DNA of 64,000 nt from Bacilli bacterium. Its GTDB lineage: Bacteria > Bacillota_I > Bacilli_A > RFN20 > CAG-826. The stretch is taken from contig JALCSW010000004.1 of NCBI GenBank assembly GCA_022653695.1, positions 1 to 64,000 of the forward strand. The letters are read 5' to 3'. Below are positions 7,943-16,495 of the stretch, one piece after another (position 1 is the stretch's first letter; each line of letters begins with the position of its first letter). Under the pieces are notes generated by a model. It had not been told where the DNA came from. It did not search any database and was given only the letters and a program-made list of their open reading frames with translations. A program made the translations under genes and the position numbers.

Positions 7943-9613
7943 TCAGTCTTTCTTTTCCAAGACCATCTCTTGGGCGTACTCAAGCTGTTTTTCGGTTATT
8001 TTCCCGCCGGAGATCAAATAGGCGATCTGATGGATTTTCTCGTCGAGGGTCAGCTCTTTCATGTGGGCGTAAGTCCTCTCGCCTTTCACCTCTTTGCTGA
8101 TAAGGATGTGGTGGTCGCTTAAGGAAGCGACCTGTGGCATATGGGTGATGGCGATGACTTGGCTCGAAAGGGAAATCTCGCGGATTTTGCGGGCCATGGC
8201 TTGGGCCGTCTCCCCGCTGATGCCGGTATCGATCTCGTCGAAAATGACGGTCGAGATTTTGTTGGCTTTGATGAAAAGGGCTTTGAAGGCCAGCATGATG
8301 CGCGAGGCCTCGCCGCCGGAGATGACTTTTGAGAGGCTCTTAAGGCCTTCGCCGACGTTGGTTTCGATCAAAAAGTCGACTTTATCGATGCCATCTTCGC
8401 GAAGCGACTCATCCGCTTTCTCGGGAAGAGGCGCGAAAGCGACTTGGAATTTGGCTTTAAGAAGCAGGTCGGACATGCTGCGTTCCAGTTCCCGCTCAAT
8501 CGATTTGGCGATGCGGCGGCGGACTTTCGAAAGCTCCTCCCCTTTTTGATAAGCGTCTTTGAAAGCCTCGTCCATGGCCTTTTTCTTCGCGGCGATTTCC
8601 CCTTCGAAATCCGATTTTTCGTCAAGGGAGGAAGCGAGCTCGTCGCGATAGGCTATCAGTTCGGCGACGCTCTTGCCGTATTTCCGCTTAAGGCTTGATA
8701 GGTCGCTTTCGCGTTGCTCAAGGCCATTGAGCCGGCTGGGGTCGTAATCGATGTCGTCGAAATCCTTTTTAAGCGTCGAAAGCGCATCGTCGATTTCGTA
8801 GTAGCGTTCATCGAGCTCGTCATGGATTTTTTGGTATTCCTTTTGGTATGTCGCGAGTTTGGCGAGAAGCTTGTTGAGGTCGTAAAGCCGGTCCAAGAAG
8901 CCCTCGTCGATGATTTGGCGGGATTCCTGAGACAAGGAGAAGATGGCGTCATAGTTCTTGAGGAAGGATACTTCGGAATCGATTTCCGCTTCCTCGCCAT
9001 CGCGCAAATCCGCCGCCTTGAGTTCCTCGTACTGATAAAGGTAAAAATCGCGATTGGCGTCGAGTTTCTTTTTCTTTTCGATGATGGCTTCGTAATCGGC
9101 TTTCTTGGCTTTGTATTCGCTCAAAAGATCCGCGTAGTCTTTCTTGTAGGTGGCGGTGGTCTCGTAAGCGAGCCCGTCGATGATGCCCATGTAGTTTTCG
9201 GGATTGAGGATCTTCTCGAAATCGAATTGGTTATGGATGTCAGCCAAATACTTGCCGATTCTCGATAGGTCCGCGAGGGTGATGGCGACTCCGTTGGCTT
9301 TGATGAGGTTCTTGCTTCGCCCGATGGTGCGCTCAATGGAGATGTCCCCATCCACGAACGGGATTCCTAAATTTCGGACGATCGCCTCGAACTGCGGGCT
9401 GCGAAGAACGAACTCGCCGACGATGGTGGCCTTATCCTCGCCCGAACGGATCAGTTCGCTGGAGGCCCTGGCCCCCAAAAGAAGGGACAGCGAATCGATC
9501 ACCAGGCTTTTGCCGGCCCCGGTTTCGCCCGTCAAAACGGTGAAACCTTCTTTGAACGTGACATCCAGGTTTTCGATGATGGCCAAATTGGTGATGGCGA
9601 GCCGTTTCAACAT
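7943..9613 (-). CDS. recN: DNA repair protein RecN
   Basis: 556 residues, the usual RecN length. An SMC-like ATPase head carries Walker A GETGAGKS near residue 30. A long coiled coil, roughly 150-370, is rich in K/E and D. The C-terminal head has the signature K-V-I-S-G-G-E-A-S-R-I-M-L-A-F-K and Walker B V-I-F-D-E-I-D-T-G-I-S-G. RecN acts early in double-strand-break repair. The start is unusual: a TATAAT box ends only eight bases before the ATG and no ribosome site is visible, suggesting a leaderless or nearly leaderless mRNA. Confidence 0.97.
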   Translation of the reverse strand: MLKRLAITNLAIIENLDVTFKEGFTVLTGETGAGKSLVIDSLSLLLGARASSELIRSGEDKATIVGEFVLRSPQFEAIVRNLGIPFVDGDISIERTIGRSKNLIKANGVAITLADLSRIGKYLADIHNQFDFEKILNPENYMGIIDGLAYETTATYKKDYADLLSEYKAKKADYEAIIEKKKKLDANRDFYLYQYEELKAADLRDGEEAEIDSEVSFLKNYDAIFSLSQESRQIIDEGFLDRLYDLNKLLAKLATYQKEYQKIHDELDERYYEIDDALSTLKKDFDDIDYDPSRLNGLEQRESDLSSLKRKYGKSVAELIAYRDELASSLDEKSDFEGEIAAKKKAMDEAFKDAYQKGEELSKVRRRIAKSIERELERSMSDLLLKAKFQVAFAPLPEKADESLREDGIDKVDFLIETNVGEGLKSLSKVISGGEASRIMLAFKALFIKANKISTVIFDEIDTGISGETAQAMARKIREISLSSQVIAITHMPQVASLSDHHILISKEVKGERTYAHMKELTLDEKIHQIAYLISGGKITEKQLEYAQEMVLEKKD

Positions 9614-9621
9614 ACACTTGG

Positions 9622-9651
9622 ATTATAATGCGCGCGGGTGCCTAACCCCAA
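9622..9651 (-). promoter_or_regulatory. recN promoter placed directly at the start codon
   Basis: On the minus strand TTGGGG (9651-9646), an 18-base spacer and TATAAT (9627-9622). Only eight bases separate the -10 from the ATG, so transcription would start at or next to the start codon. Confidence 0.65.
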
Positions 9652-9802
9652 GGGGTCGAATTCGAAAGTCGTGGAAACTTCGCGGAACCGACTCCGTTTT
9701 TCGGCTAACTTCCGCTCGTTGAGGGGTTCGGGGCCGATTTCCCGCCTTGCGGAAACCTTCTATGAGCCAAATCTCGATTCCCGGCTCTTTTCAAATTGGG
9801 GT

Positions 9803-9830
9803 TTGGGCTTTTCCGGCCCAAGGGTATACT
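9803..9830 (+). promoter_or_regulatory. promoter of the flippase-like gene, placed directly at the start codon
   Basis: TTGGGC (9803-9808), a 16-base spacer and TATACT (9825-9830). The GTG start codon begins at 9837, six bases downstream, so the transcript would begin at the start codon. Confidence 0.6.
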
Positions 9831-9836
9831 ACCCTT

Positions 9837-11213
9837 GTGGACGAAGAAGAGAAAATAGGCGTCAAAACGACTCCGTCGGAAAAAAAGAAGAACAAGCTGA
9901 AATACATCATCAGTGTTTTGGTGGTCATCGTCATGACTGGCCTTTCACTCGCCTTTTCCTTATTGGGTGGCGGCGTCAACGAGGTCTTTTCCGCGATTGG
10001 CAGCGCCAATCAACTTTGGCTTTGGGTCATGATCGGAATGGTTTTTCTGATCTATGTCATTTTGGCCTTCATCGTTTTGATTTTCGCTCGGTTGTACACC
10101 CGGCATTACAAGTTCCATCAGGCTATCGCCAATGTCATGATTGGCGCCTTCTATAGCGACGTCACCCCAAGCGCGAGCGGTGGGGAGGTGATGCAGGTCT
10201 TCACTTTGAAGAAGCAGGGGATCGACATCTCCAGCGCGGCCTCCATCATGGTCATGTGGTTTATCCTTTATCAGACTTCCCTCATCATCTTCGACGTCAT
10301 CGCTTTCATTTTCGAAGGTTCCAGCATCATGGATATCACGGCCAAGCTGAATGTCTTGGGCGGTTGGGCCCCGGAAGTGACCATGCTGCCGCTCATTATC
10401 ATCGGCTTTGTGGTCAACCTTTCCGTTTTGGGTCTGCTTTTCCTAATGAGTTATTCCCATCATTTCCATAATTTCATCATGAACAACGTGCTGGGGTTCC
10501 TTCACAAGATCAAACTTCTTAAAAACCTGGAGAAAAGCCGTGAGAACCTTCGCGTCCAGGTCGAGAACTTCAAAATTGAGCTGAAGCGCCTTCAGACCAA
10601 CATTCCGGTGACGATCCTTATCGTTCTTCTTTTCCTCTTCATGCTCCTGACCCGCTATTCGATTCCGTATGTGGCGGGTTTGGCCCTTGGCGCATATGGG
10701 GAGAGTTACCGCTTCACCTTCGCCAGTTTCTTCGAAGGGTCGTTCCTTAGCGCCTTCCACCAGATGGTGACGGGGCTCATCCCGTTGCCTGGATCGGCTG
10801 GCGTAAGCGAACTTTTCTTCAGCGTTATGTTCAGCGACTACTATCAGGCCACGGTAATCGGGGGCGTGGAGATCCGATCTTTGGCCGCCAACCTCGCCGC
10901 CGTTCAGATCCTGTGGCGTTTCGTCACCTTCTATTTGGTCCTTTTTGCCGGGGGTCTTGTCACGGCGTTCTACAAATCCCGCCCGAAAGAGAATTACGTT
11001 TACGCCAACCGGCAGACTTTCGTCAATCTGCAACTGGAGACGTTCGACGAACGCAAGCGTTTGGTGGAAACCCTTTACGAGACGAAGCAGCTTTCCAGGA
11101 AGTCGATTGTCCAGCGTTTGCGGAACGGCGAGGCTGACGAGCAATCCCCCCTTCCGCGCAAAGGCAAACGGGGATTTAAGAAAAAGCGCGACGATTTGGA
11201 GGTGGGTGACTGA
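9837..11213 (+). CDS. flippase-like lysylphosphatidylglycerol synthase-domain membrane protein
   Basis: 458 residues from the GTG at 9837. An upstream in-frame ATG (9747) would put the -10 box inside the gene, so I reject it. About eight hydrophobic segments match the flippase-like membrane domain (TIGR00374 type, as in YbhN and the MprF membrane part). Conserved features include Y-S-D-V-T-P-S-A-S-G-G-E near residue 110 and L-P-G-S-A-G-V-S-E-L-F-F. The C-terminal ~50 residues are highly basic. It precedes a lipid-type glycosyltransferase, and the two together suggest a role in handling or moving a glycolipid. Confidence 0.85.
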   Translation: MDEEEKIGVKTTPSEKKKNKLKYIISVLVVIVMTGLSLAFSLLGGGVNEVFSAIGSANQLWLWVMIGMVFLIYVILAFIVLIFARLYTRHYKFHQAIANVMIGAFYSDVTPSASGGEVMQVFTLKKQGIDISSAASIMVMWFILYQTSLIIFDVIAFIFEGSSIMDITAKLNVLGGWAPEVTMLPLIIIGFVVNLSVLGLLFLMSYSHHFHNFIMNNVLGFLHKIKLLKNLEKSRENLRVQVENFKIELKRLQTNIPVTILIVLLFLFMLLTRYSIPYVAGLALGAYGESYRFTFASFFEGSFLSAFHQMVTGLIPLPGSAGVSELFFSVMFSDYYQATVIGGVEIRSLAANLAAVQILWRFVTFYLVLFAGGLVTAFYKSRPKENYVYANRQTFVNLQLETFDERKRLVETLYETKQLSRKSIVQRLRNGEADEQSPLPRKGKRGFKKKRDDLEVGD

Positions 11214-12388
11214 TGAGGGTCGCGATTTTCACGGACACCTACCTTCCGCAGATCAACGGCGTCGCCACGAGTTCGTCGAATTTGTTCAAGGCCTTGAAGG
11301 CTCACGGCCACGAGGCGGTCGTCGTGACCACGAACCCGTTCGACAACGAGTTCTCTTTCGAGAATGGGATCATGCGGATTCCGGGCCTTGAGATCAAAAA
11401 GCTCTATGGCTACATCGGTGCATGGCTTTGGAACAGCGCCGCCATGAAGCAACTCGAGAAATTCCATCCGGACGTGATTCACGTCCAAACCGAGGCCGGC
11501 GTGGGGCAATTCGGGTTCCTTTCGTCCCTCAAGCTCCATTGCGCCACCGTCTATACCTTCCATACGATGATGGAGGACTACGCCTACTACTTCACCCATG
11601 GCTTTTTCGACCGGGCGGCCCGCGGCGTCGTCCGCGGTTATGTCCGTTACGAGATCATGCAAGCCGACGAATTCGTGACCCCCAGCGTCAAGATCCAGGA
11701 GTATATGCGTTCCATCGGGGTCGACGACCGCATCAACGTCATCCCAACCGGCATCGATTTCTCGAAGTTCGAGAAGAAAAACCTCGATCCCGAAAAACTG
11801 GCCGCCCTAAAAAACAAGTGCGGCATCGACGAAGGAACCTACGTCGTTCTTTCCTTGGGCCGCGTGGCCAAAGAGAAGTCGATCGACGTTTGCCTTCGCG
11901 GATATGCCAAGTTCTTAGCGACCCATCCCGAGAGGAAAACGATGTTCTTGCTCGTCGGCGGGGGGCCGGCTTTGCCTGAGTTGATCAAATTGGCCCGTTC
12001 CCTTGGTTTGGGCGGGCATTTCGTCTCGACGGGCCCCGTCCCCCCGCCCGAGGTCGCGTATTACTATGCGCTCGGGGATTGCTTCGTCAGCGCCTCCATA
12101 ACCGAAACGCAGGGCCTTACGTTCATGGAAGCCATGGCGGCTTCGCTCGTGCTGCTATGCCGTTATGACGACACCCTTTTGGGGACGATAAAAGACGGCA
12201 CGAACGGCTACTTTTTTTCCGATGAGGACGATTTCGCGGAAAAACTGCCTGGTATCATTTCGCTCCCCGTCTCTAAATTAGAGACGATAAGGGCGGAGGA
12301 GAGAAAGAGCAACGAGCCCTATTCGATCGAGCGCTTCTACGAAAGCCTTTTGGAGGTTTATAAACGTGCCATCCGCAAAAACTGGTAA
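11213..12388 (+). CDS. GT4-family glycosyltransferase, probably a diacylglycerol glucosyltransferase
   Basis: 391 residues. The N-terminal Rossmann half has the pattern R-V-A-I-F-T-D-T-Y-L-P-Q-I-N-G-V-A. The C-terminal half has P-T-G-I-D, L-S-L-G-R-V-A-K-E-K, V-G-G-G-P and the E-x7-E nucleotide-sugar motif, E-T-Q-G-L-T-F-M-E-A. This arrangement matches the Acholeplasma/Gram-positive monoglucosyl-diacylglycerol synthase group, a membrane-associated enzyme making lipoteichoic-acid anchors or glycolipids. Other GT4 sugar acceptors are possible. The start overlaps the flippase-like stop (TGATG). The end overlaps recX by 23 bases. Confidence 0.85.
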   Translation: MRVAIFTDTYLPQINGVATSSSNLFKALKAHGHEAVVVTTNPFDNEFSFENGIMRIPGLEIKKLYGYIGAWLWNSAAMKQLEKFHPDVIHVQTEAGVGQFGFLSSLKLHCATVYTFHTMMEDYAYYFTHGFFDRAARGVVRGYVRYEIMQADEFVTPSVKIQEYMRSIGVDDRINVIPTGIDFSKFEKKNLDPEKLAALKNKCGIDEGTYVVLSLGRVAKEKSIDVCLRGYAKFLATHPERKTMFLLVGGGPALPELIKLARSLGLGGHFVSTGPVPPPEVAYYYALGDCFVSASITETQGLTFMEAMAASLVLLCRYDDTLLGTIKDGTNGYFFSDEDDFAEKLPGIISLPVSKLETIRAEERKSNEPYSIERFYESLLEVYKRAIRKNW

Positions 12389-13154
12389 CCCCATCGTTTC
12401 CATTTCCTCGAACCGCAAAGGCCAACGGATAGTCGTTTTCGCCGATGGGACGAAGCTTTCCCTCAGCGGGAACGCGTTCACGGAAATGCCCCTTTACGTC
12501 GGAAAAAAAGTTTCGCCTCTCGAAATGCGGACGTTGCGTTCGTTCCTCGCCCGCGAAAAACTCCTGAACTACGCCTTGCGTCTTGTGTCCTTTCGGGAGT
12601 TCTCCCTCAAGGAAATGCGTGGCAAACTTCTGGCCAAATCCGGCGATCCCGCCCTCGTCAAAGAAGTGCTTTTCGACGTGCGCGAAGAGGGTTTTCTCGA
12701 TGACGCGGCCTTCGCCGCCGATTACGCCGCGAGCAAAGCCTCGCAACTCTATGGCAAAGAAAGGATCGTTCAGACGCTTCGCTTCGAAAAGGGAATCAGC
12801 CCGGAGATAATCGCCAAACTGTCTTTTCCCGAGGAAGCCGAGCACGCCCTTTGTTTCCTTAGAACCCTCGAAAGGAAGATGGCCTCTTTGCCCCTTCGCC
12901 GCCGAAAAACGAAGGCGGCGATGACGCTAAGGCGCCGGGGTTTTGACGAAGCGACGGTCGCCATGGCCCTCTCTTCGGTGAAAGAGGATCCCGCCGCTGT
13001 GGCGGGCGCCTTAAGAAAAGAGGCCGCCAAAGCCTCGCGCCGCTATGAAAAAAAGTATAATGGTTATGATTTAAGGCAAAAATGCTTCGCCTATCTCCAC
13101 GCGAAAGGCTTCGCTTCCGCCGAGATCGAGGCGATTCTGGAGGAAATGCTATGA
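12366..13154 (+). CDS. recX: RecX, regulator of RecA
   Basis: 262 residues, the long form seen in Bacilli. Three-helix repeats are visible: L-R-L-V-S-F-R-E-F-S-L-K-E-M-R-G-K-L, then V-L-F-D-V-R-E-E-G-F-L-D-D-A-A-F-A-A-D-Y, and further helices to the C-terminus. RecX binds and restrains RecA filaments. The start is the GTG at 12366 with GGAGGT eight bases upstream. It overlaps the glycosyltransferase by 23 bases and yhaM by four. RecA itself is 24 kb away. Confidence 0.9.
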   Translation: MPSAKTGNPIVSISSNRKGQRIVVFADGTKLSLSGNAFTEMPLYVGKKVSPLEMRTLRSFLAREKLLNYALRLVSFREFSLKEMRGKLLAKSGDPALVKEVLFDVREEGFLDDAAFAADYAASKASQLYGKERIVQTLRFEKGISPEIIAKLSFPEEAEHALCFLRTLERKMASLPLRRRKTKAAMTLRRRGFDEATVAMALSSVKEDPAAVAGALRKEAAKASRRYEKKYNGYDLRQKCFAYLHAKGFASAEIEAILEEML

Positions 13155-14095
13155 ACAATATCGCGGAACTCAAAGACGGCGACAAAGTGACGGCCCCTTA
13201 TCTCGTCGTCACGGTGGACAAGGGGGTCACCTCCCAGTCGCGAAACTACCTGAACGTCAACCTGCAGGACGCTTCGGGAACGATGCTGGGCAAGAAATGG
13301 GACATCGAAGATGGCGACGCCGACCTCTTCGTGCCGGGACAAATCGTCATGATCTCGGGCGAGGTCAACGCCTATCGGGGTTCCTTGCAGATGAAGATCT
13401 TCTCCGGCTCCCCCGTGGATCAGGACAATATCGATTTCACTCGTTTCGTTCCCTCAGCCCCGGTTCCTAAGGAGGAGCTTGAGAAGAAACTGAACGCGTA
13501 TGTTGATTCCTTGACGAACGGGGACGTCAAGAAACTCACCAAGCATTTGATCGACAAGTTCCATGACAGCTACGTGACTTATCCCGCCGCGGTGCATAAC
13601 CACCACGCGTTCGCGAGCGGGCTTCTCTATCATTCGCTTTGCATGGCGGACCACGCGGAGATGGTTTGCAAGCTTTATCCCACGCTGAATCGCGATGTTT
13701 TGGTGGCGGGCGCCCTCATCCACGATTTGGGCAAGACCATCGAGCTTTCCGGGCCCGTGGCGACCCAGTTCACGCTTGAAGGGAAACTGTTGGGCCACAT
13801 ATCCATCATGCAGGCGGAAGTCCGCATCGCGGCCAAGGAGCTTGGCATGAGCGGAGAAATCCCGCTCATCATGGAGCATATGGTCCTTTCGCACCACAAC
13901 CAACCGGATTTCGGTTCGCCGGTCCCCCCTGAGACCCGGGAGGCGCTCGTCCTCTCGATGATCGATGACATGGATGCCAAAATGAACATCCTCGACAAGG
14001 CATACGCCCCCGTTAAGCCGGGCGAATGGACGGGGAAGATTTTCACGATGGACGGGCACTATTTCTATAAGCCTCTCTATTCGAAGGACGACTGA
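13151..14095 (+). CDS. yhaM: 3'-5' exoribonuclease YhaM
   Basis: 314 residues, starting at the ATG that overlaps the recX stop (ATGA). An N-terminal OB-fold, with L-K-D-G-D-K-V and a D-I-E-D-G-D-A segment, is followed by an HD phosphohydrolase domain. The HD motif G-A-L-I-H-D-L-G-K-T is near residue 197, and further His residues include H-N-H-H-A-F-A-S-G-L-L-Y-H-S and M-V-L-S-H-H-N. YhaM trims RNA 3' ends. A terminator follows the gene. Confidence 0.95.
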   Translation: MNNIAELKDGDKVTAPYLVVTVDKGVTSQSRNYLNVNLQDASGTMLGKKWDIEDGDADLFVPGQIVMISGEVNAYRGSLQMKIFSGSPVDQDNIDFTRFVPSAPVPKEELEKKLNAYVDSLTNGDVKKLTKHLIDKFHDSYVTYPAAVHNHHAFASGLLYHSLCMADHAEMVCKLYPTLNRDVLVAGALIHDLGKTIELSGPVATQFTLEGKLLGHISIMQAEVRIAAKELGMSGEIPLIMEHMVLSHHNQPDFGSPVPPETREALVLSMIDDMDAKMNILDKAYAPVKPGEWTGKIFTMDGHYFYKPLYSKDD

Positions 14096-14105
14096 AGAAA
14101 AAGAA

Positions 14106-14142
14106 AACCACCTCCCTCCGCCGGATTGAGGTGGTTTTTTCT
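14106..14142 (+). terminator. terminator after yhaM
   Basis: Stem AACCACCTC (14106-14114) with GAGGTGGTT (14128-14136) followed by T5C. Confidence 0.9.
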
Positions 14143-14278
14143 TCGCGGGGGGAGGTTTCGCATCCGTCGACTCTTCATAACTCAGCAGACTCTCCGCCTT
14201 CTCTCCCCGAAGCGCGCTTCCTATCTCCAAACCCATATTATCATAGACATATCGGGTTTGGCAAATACGCCACTTAAG

Positions 14279-14698
14279 TTACTTCTTAAGGCCCTTAGAA
14301 ATCGATTGGGCCAATAAGGGCAAATCCATGCGGCTCGTGTCCTGGCCCTTCATGGTGATTCGGAAGCCGCCCTCCCCGCCGACGTAGCGTGGGATCACGT
14401 GGACGTGAAAGTGGGGGACCGATTGGCCTGCCATCTCGCCGACGTTCGTGAGGATGTTGACGCCTTTGGCGCCCAATATCTCGACTTCGGCCCGTCCGAT
14501 TCGCTGGGCGACGTCATAGACTTTGTGGACGAGGTCCTGCGGACAGGTCAGGAAGTTGTCGTAATGAGCTTTCGGCATGACGAGGGTGTGGCCTTTCGTC
14601 GTTTGGGAAATGTCGAGAATAGCCAAAACGTCGTCGTCCTCGTAAACCTTAATGGTGGGTATTTCCCCGGCGATGATGCGGCAGAAAACGTCTTTCAT
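14279..14698 (-). CDS. hit: HIT-family nucleotide-binding hydrolase
   Basis: 139 residues. The HIT signature H-F-H-V-H-V-I-P is present near residue 99, and the N-terminus C-R-I-I-A-G-E-I-P is typical of bacterial HIT/HinT proteins. Family members split nucleoside phosphoramidates or dinucleoside polyphosphates. GGAGG sits upstream of the ATG. Its place between yhaM and a PrsA-like gene matches the hit/prsA/yhaM neighbourhood of other Bacilli. Confidence 0.95.
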   Translation of the reverse strand: MKDVFCRIIAGEIPTIKVYEDDDVLAILDISQTTKGHTLVMPKAHYDNFLTCPQDLVHKVYDVAQRIGRAEVEILGAKGVNILTNVGEMAGQSVPHFHVHVIPRYVGGEGGFRITMKGQDTSRMDLPLLAQSISKGLKK

Positions 14699-14723
14699 AC
14701 GATATCCTCCAAATGAATGAACA

Positions 14724-14753
14724 AAGGGGCGGATCGCTCCGCCCCTTATTATA
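14724..14753 (-). promoter_or_regulatory. hit promoter and leader hairpin
   Basis: On the minus strand TATAAT (14753-14748) is followed at once by a perfect hairpin AAGGGGCGG...CCGCCCCTT (14747-14724) in the hit leader. The hairpin is followed by TTTGTTC. It could end transcripts from the lipoprotein genes or fold in the hit leader. The -35 is not clear. Confidence 0.45.
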
Positions 14754-14764
14754 GCGTGAATCCC

Positions 14765-16495
14765 TTAATCGAAGAGATCGGGGAAAGTGGCTAAGAAATA
14801 ATCGTAAACCGTGGTGTCGTGGTAGGTGATGGCCATTTGCTCGACCCAGTGCTGGTTGGAACTGGCTTTGTAGGTCTCGCTGGTGGACATGCTGTAGGCG
14901 ACTTGGCGGGCGATCGATTCGGCGTAGATGCCGGCATAGAGCTCGTCATCGGCATGGGACTTCATGAAATCGTATCCATGGTCCTCGTCGGTCTTGCTGA
15001 TCTTCGACGAGTTCACGGCCTCATCGACCATAACCAAGTAGAAGTTGCTGCCATCCTTAAGGATGTAAGGATAGGCGTCGCCGGTTTGCGGATTCTTGGA
15101 CACAAGGTAGTAGTGGTTGCCCACGTAGGCCCCGTAAGTCGTGCCCGAGATACTGGCGAGGTCAGTGTCATCGTATTTGCCCGAGGTTTCATTCCAGACG
15201 CCGTGATCGACGCCGTTGGAAGCGATCGAACCTTTGAAAAGGCGCTTTGAATAATCGCTTGGAATCCCATCGAGCGATCCGGTGGTGTACCAGTCGGAAG
15301 TGGTCTCGTTGGTCGCCATCAAGGATTGCTCCTTGATATGGAGGCCGGCTAGAGCGGTGTAGGATCCGGAGTTGGTGAAGTCGTTGCGGATGGTCTCGAC
15401 TTCCTTTTCGCTTTCGCGGTTGGTGCTGTCGACCAACTTCATATAATCGGAGAGATAGCCGCCGAGCGTGGTTTCGTCGCATACGACGCGGGTGCGCGAC
15501 CCAAGAACCCCGTCGTCATAGGTGTAGGTGCTTGGGGTCCAGTTGGCGTCGTCATAAATCGCGTCGGCGATCGTTTGCTGCTCGACGGTGAAATTCTCGG
15601 TCGTGCCCTTGTACAGGTTGCCAAGGAAGGGGAAGCCGTAGACATCCATGTCGAGGCCGCTCGCGATGACGTCTTTGCAGTAAGCCTCCATGAGGTTGCT
15701 GACCGCGTCGGCGTGTTTGCTGTTCTCGGTCAGCTTGATGTAGTCGACCTTGCGCGCGTAACTGTTGCCAATCGCGAGGTAGTTCTCGCTATAGAGGTAT
15801 TGGGCGACAAGCTCCGTCCGGTAAACATCCGGAAGAATCTGATCCTTGATGTAGTTTTCGTAGGTTTTGAAGAGGTCGTTGAAATAGACCCCGTCGATGG
15901 GATCGACAGATCCGCTTGTGTGGTTGCTGAGGCGGATGTCGCCGACGACTTGCTTCACTTTGAAGTCGCCTTCGTCGATGCTGCCGAGTTTGTAGAAAGC
16001 CTTGACCTGGGTATCGTAGAATTTCTTTTCAAAGAAAACGCTGCGAATTTGGTAAGAGGTGTTTTTGACGTAAGTGAGGAAAGTCGCCTCGACTTTGTCG
16101 ACGACGGCGTAGTAGAAAGCCATGACCTTCTTCACGTTGCCTTCGTAGATGGCGTATTTGTCGGCATAGGCCTGAAGATCGGCCGCGTTGCCTTTTGTTA
16201 CGACATCGTAAAGGTTGCCCTCCCCATAAAACGAGCCATAGATCGACTGGCTGTAAATGAGAAGGATGTTGTTGAGTACTTTAGCGCTGTTGGTGTCACC
16301 CTCGCTGACGATGGCATCGTAGATTTTGCTCATCGTGTTGTTGGTGATCTCATCAGGGGCGGAAATGATTTGCTCATCGTAGAAATCCGAGGTTGGGCGG
16401 GCGACGACGTCGTCGCAACCAGCCAACATCGCTCCGGCGCAAAGGAGCGCCAGGACGCTGGTGATGGTTTTCTTTTTGAAATTAGCCTTTGACAT
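14765..16495 (-). CDS. large lipoprotein of unknown function, companion of the PrsA-like foldase
   Basis: 576 residues. The N-terminus is a lipoprotein signal: MSKANFKKK, a hydrophobic stretch, and lipobox L-A-G-C with Cys at ~27. The mature part is acidic and rich in Asp, Tyr, Ser and Thr. I see no parvulin motif and recognise no domain. Sequence style and genomic order suggest a diverged relative of the PrsA-like protein upstream, which it overlaps by 14 bases; its ribosome site GGGAGGAG lies inside that gene. It would sit on the outer face of the membrane. A solute-binding or chaperone role is possible. Confidence 0.75.
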   Translation of the reverse strand: MSKANFKKKTITSVLALLCAGAMLAGCDDVVARPTSDFYDEQIISAPDEITNNTMSKIYDAIVSEGDTNSAKVLNNILLIYSQSIYGSFYGEGNLYDVVTKGNAADLQAYADKYAIYEGNVKKVMAFYYAVVDKVEATFLTYVKNTSYQIRSVFFEKKFYDTQVKAFYKLGSIDEGDFKVKQVVGDIRLSNHTSGSVDPIDGVYFNDLFKTYENYIKDQILPDVYRTELVAQYLYSENYLAIGNSYARKVDYIKLTENSKHADAVSNLMEAYCKDVIASGLDMDVYGFPFLGNLYKGTTENFTVEQQTIADAIYDDANWTPSTYTYDDGVLGSRTRVVCDETTLGGYLSDYMKLVDSTNRESEKEVETIRNDFTNSGSYTALAGLHIKEQSLMATNETTSDWYTTGSLDGIPSDYSKRLFKGSIASNGVDHGVWNETSGKYDDTDLASISGTTYGAYVGNHYYLVSKNPQTGDAYPYILKDGSNFYLVMVDEAVNSSKISKTDEDHGYDFMKSHADDELYAGIYAESIARQVAYSMSTSETYKASSNQHWVEQMAITYHDTTVYDYFLATFPDLFD

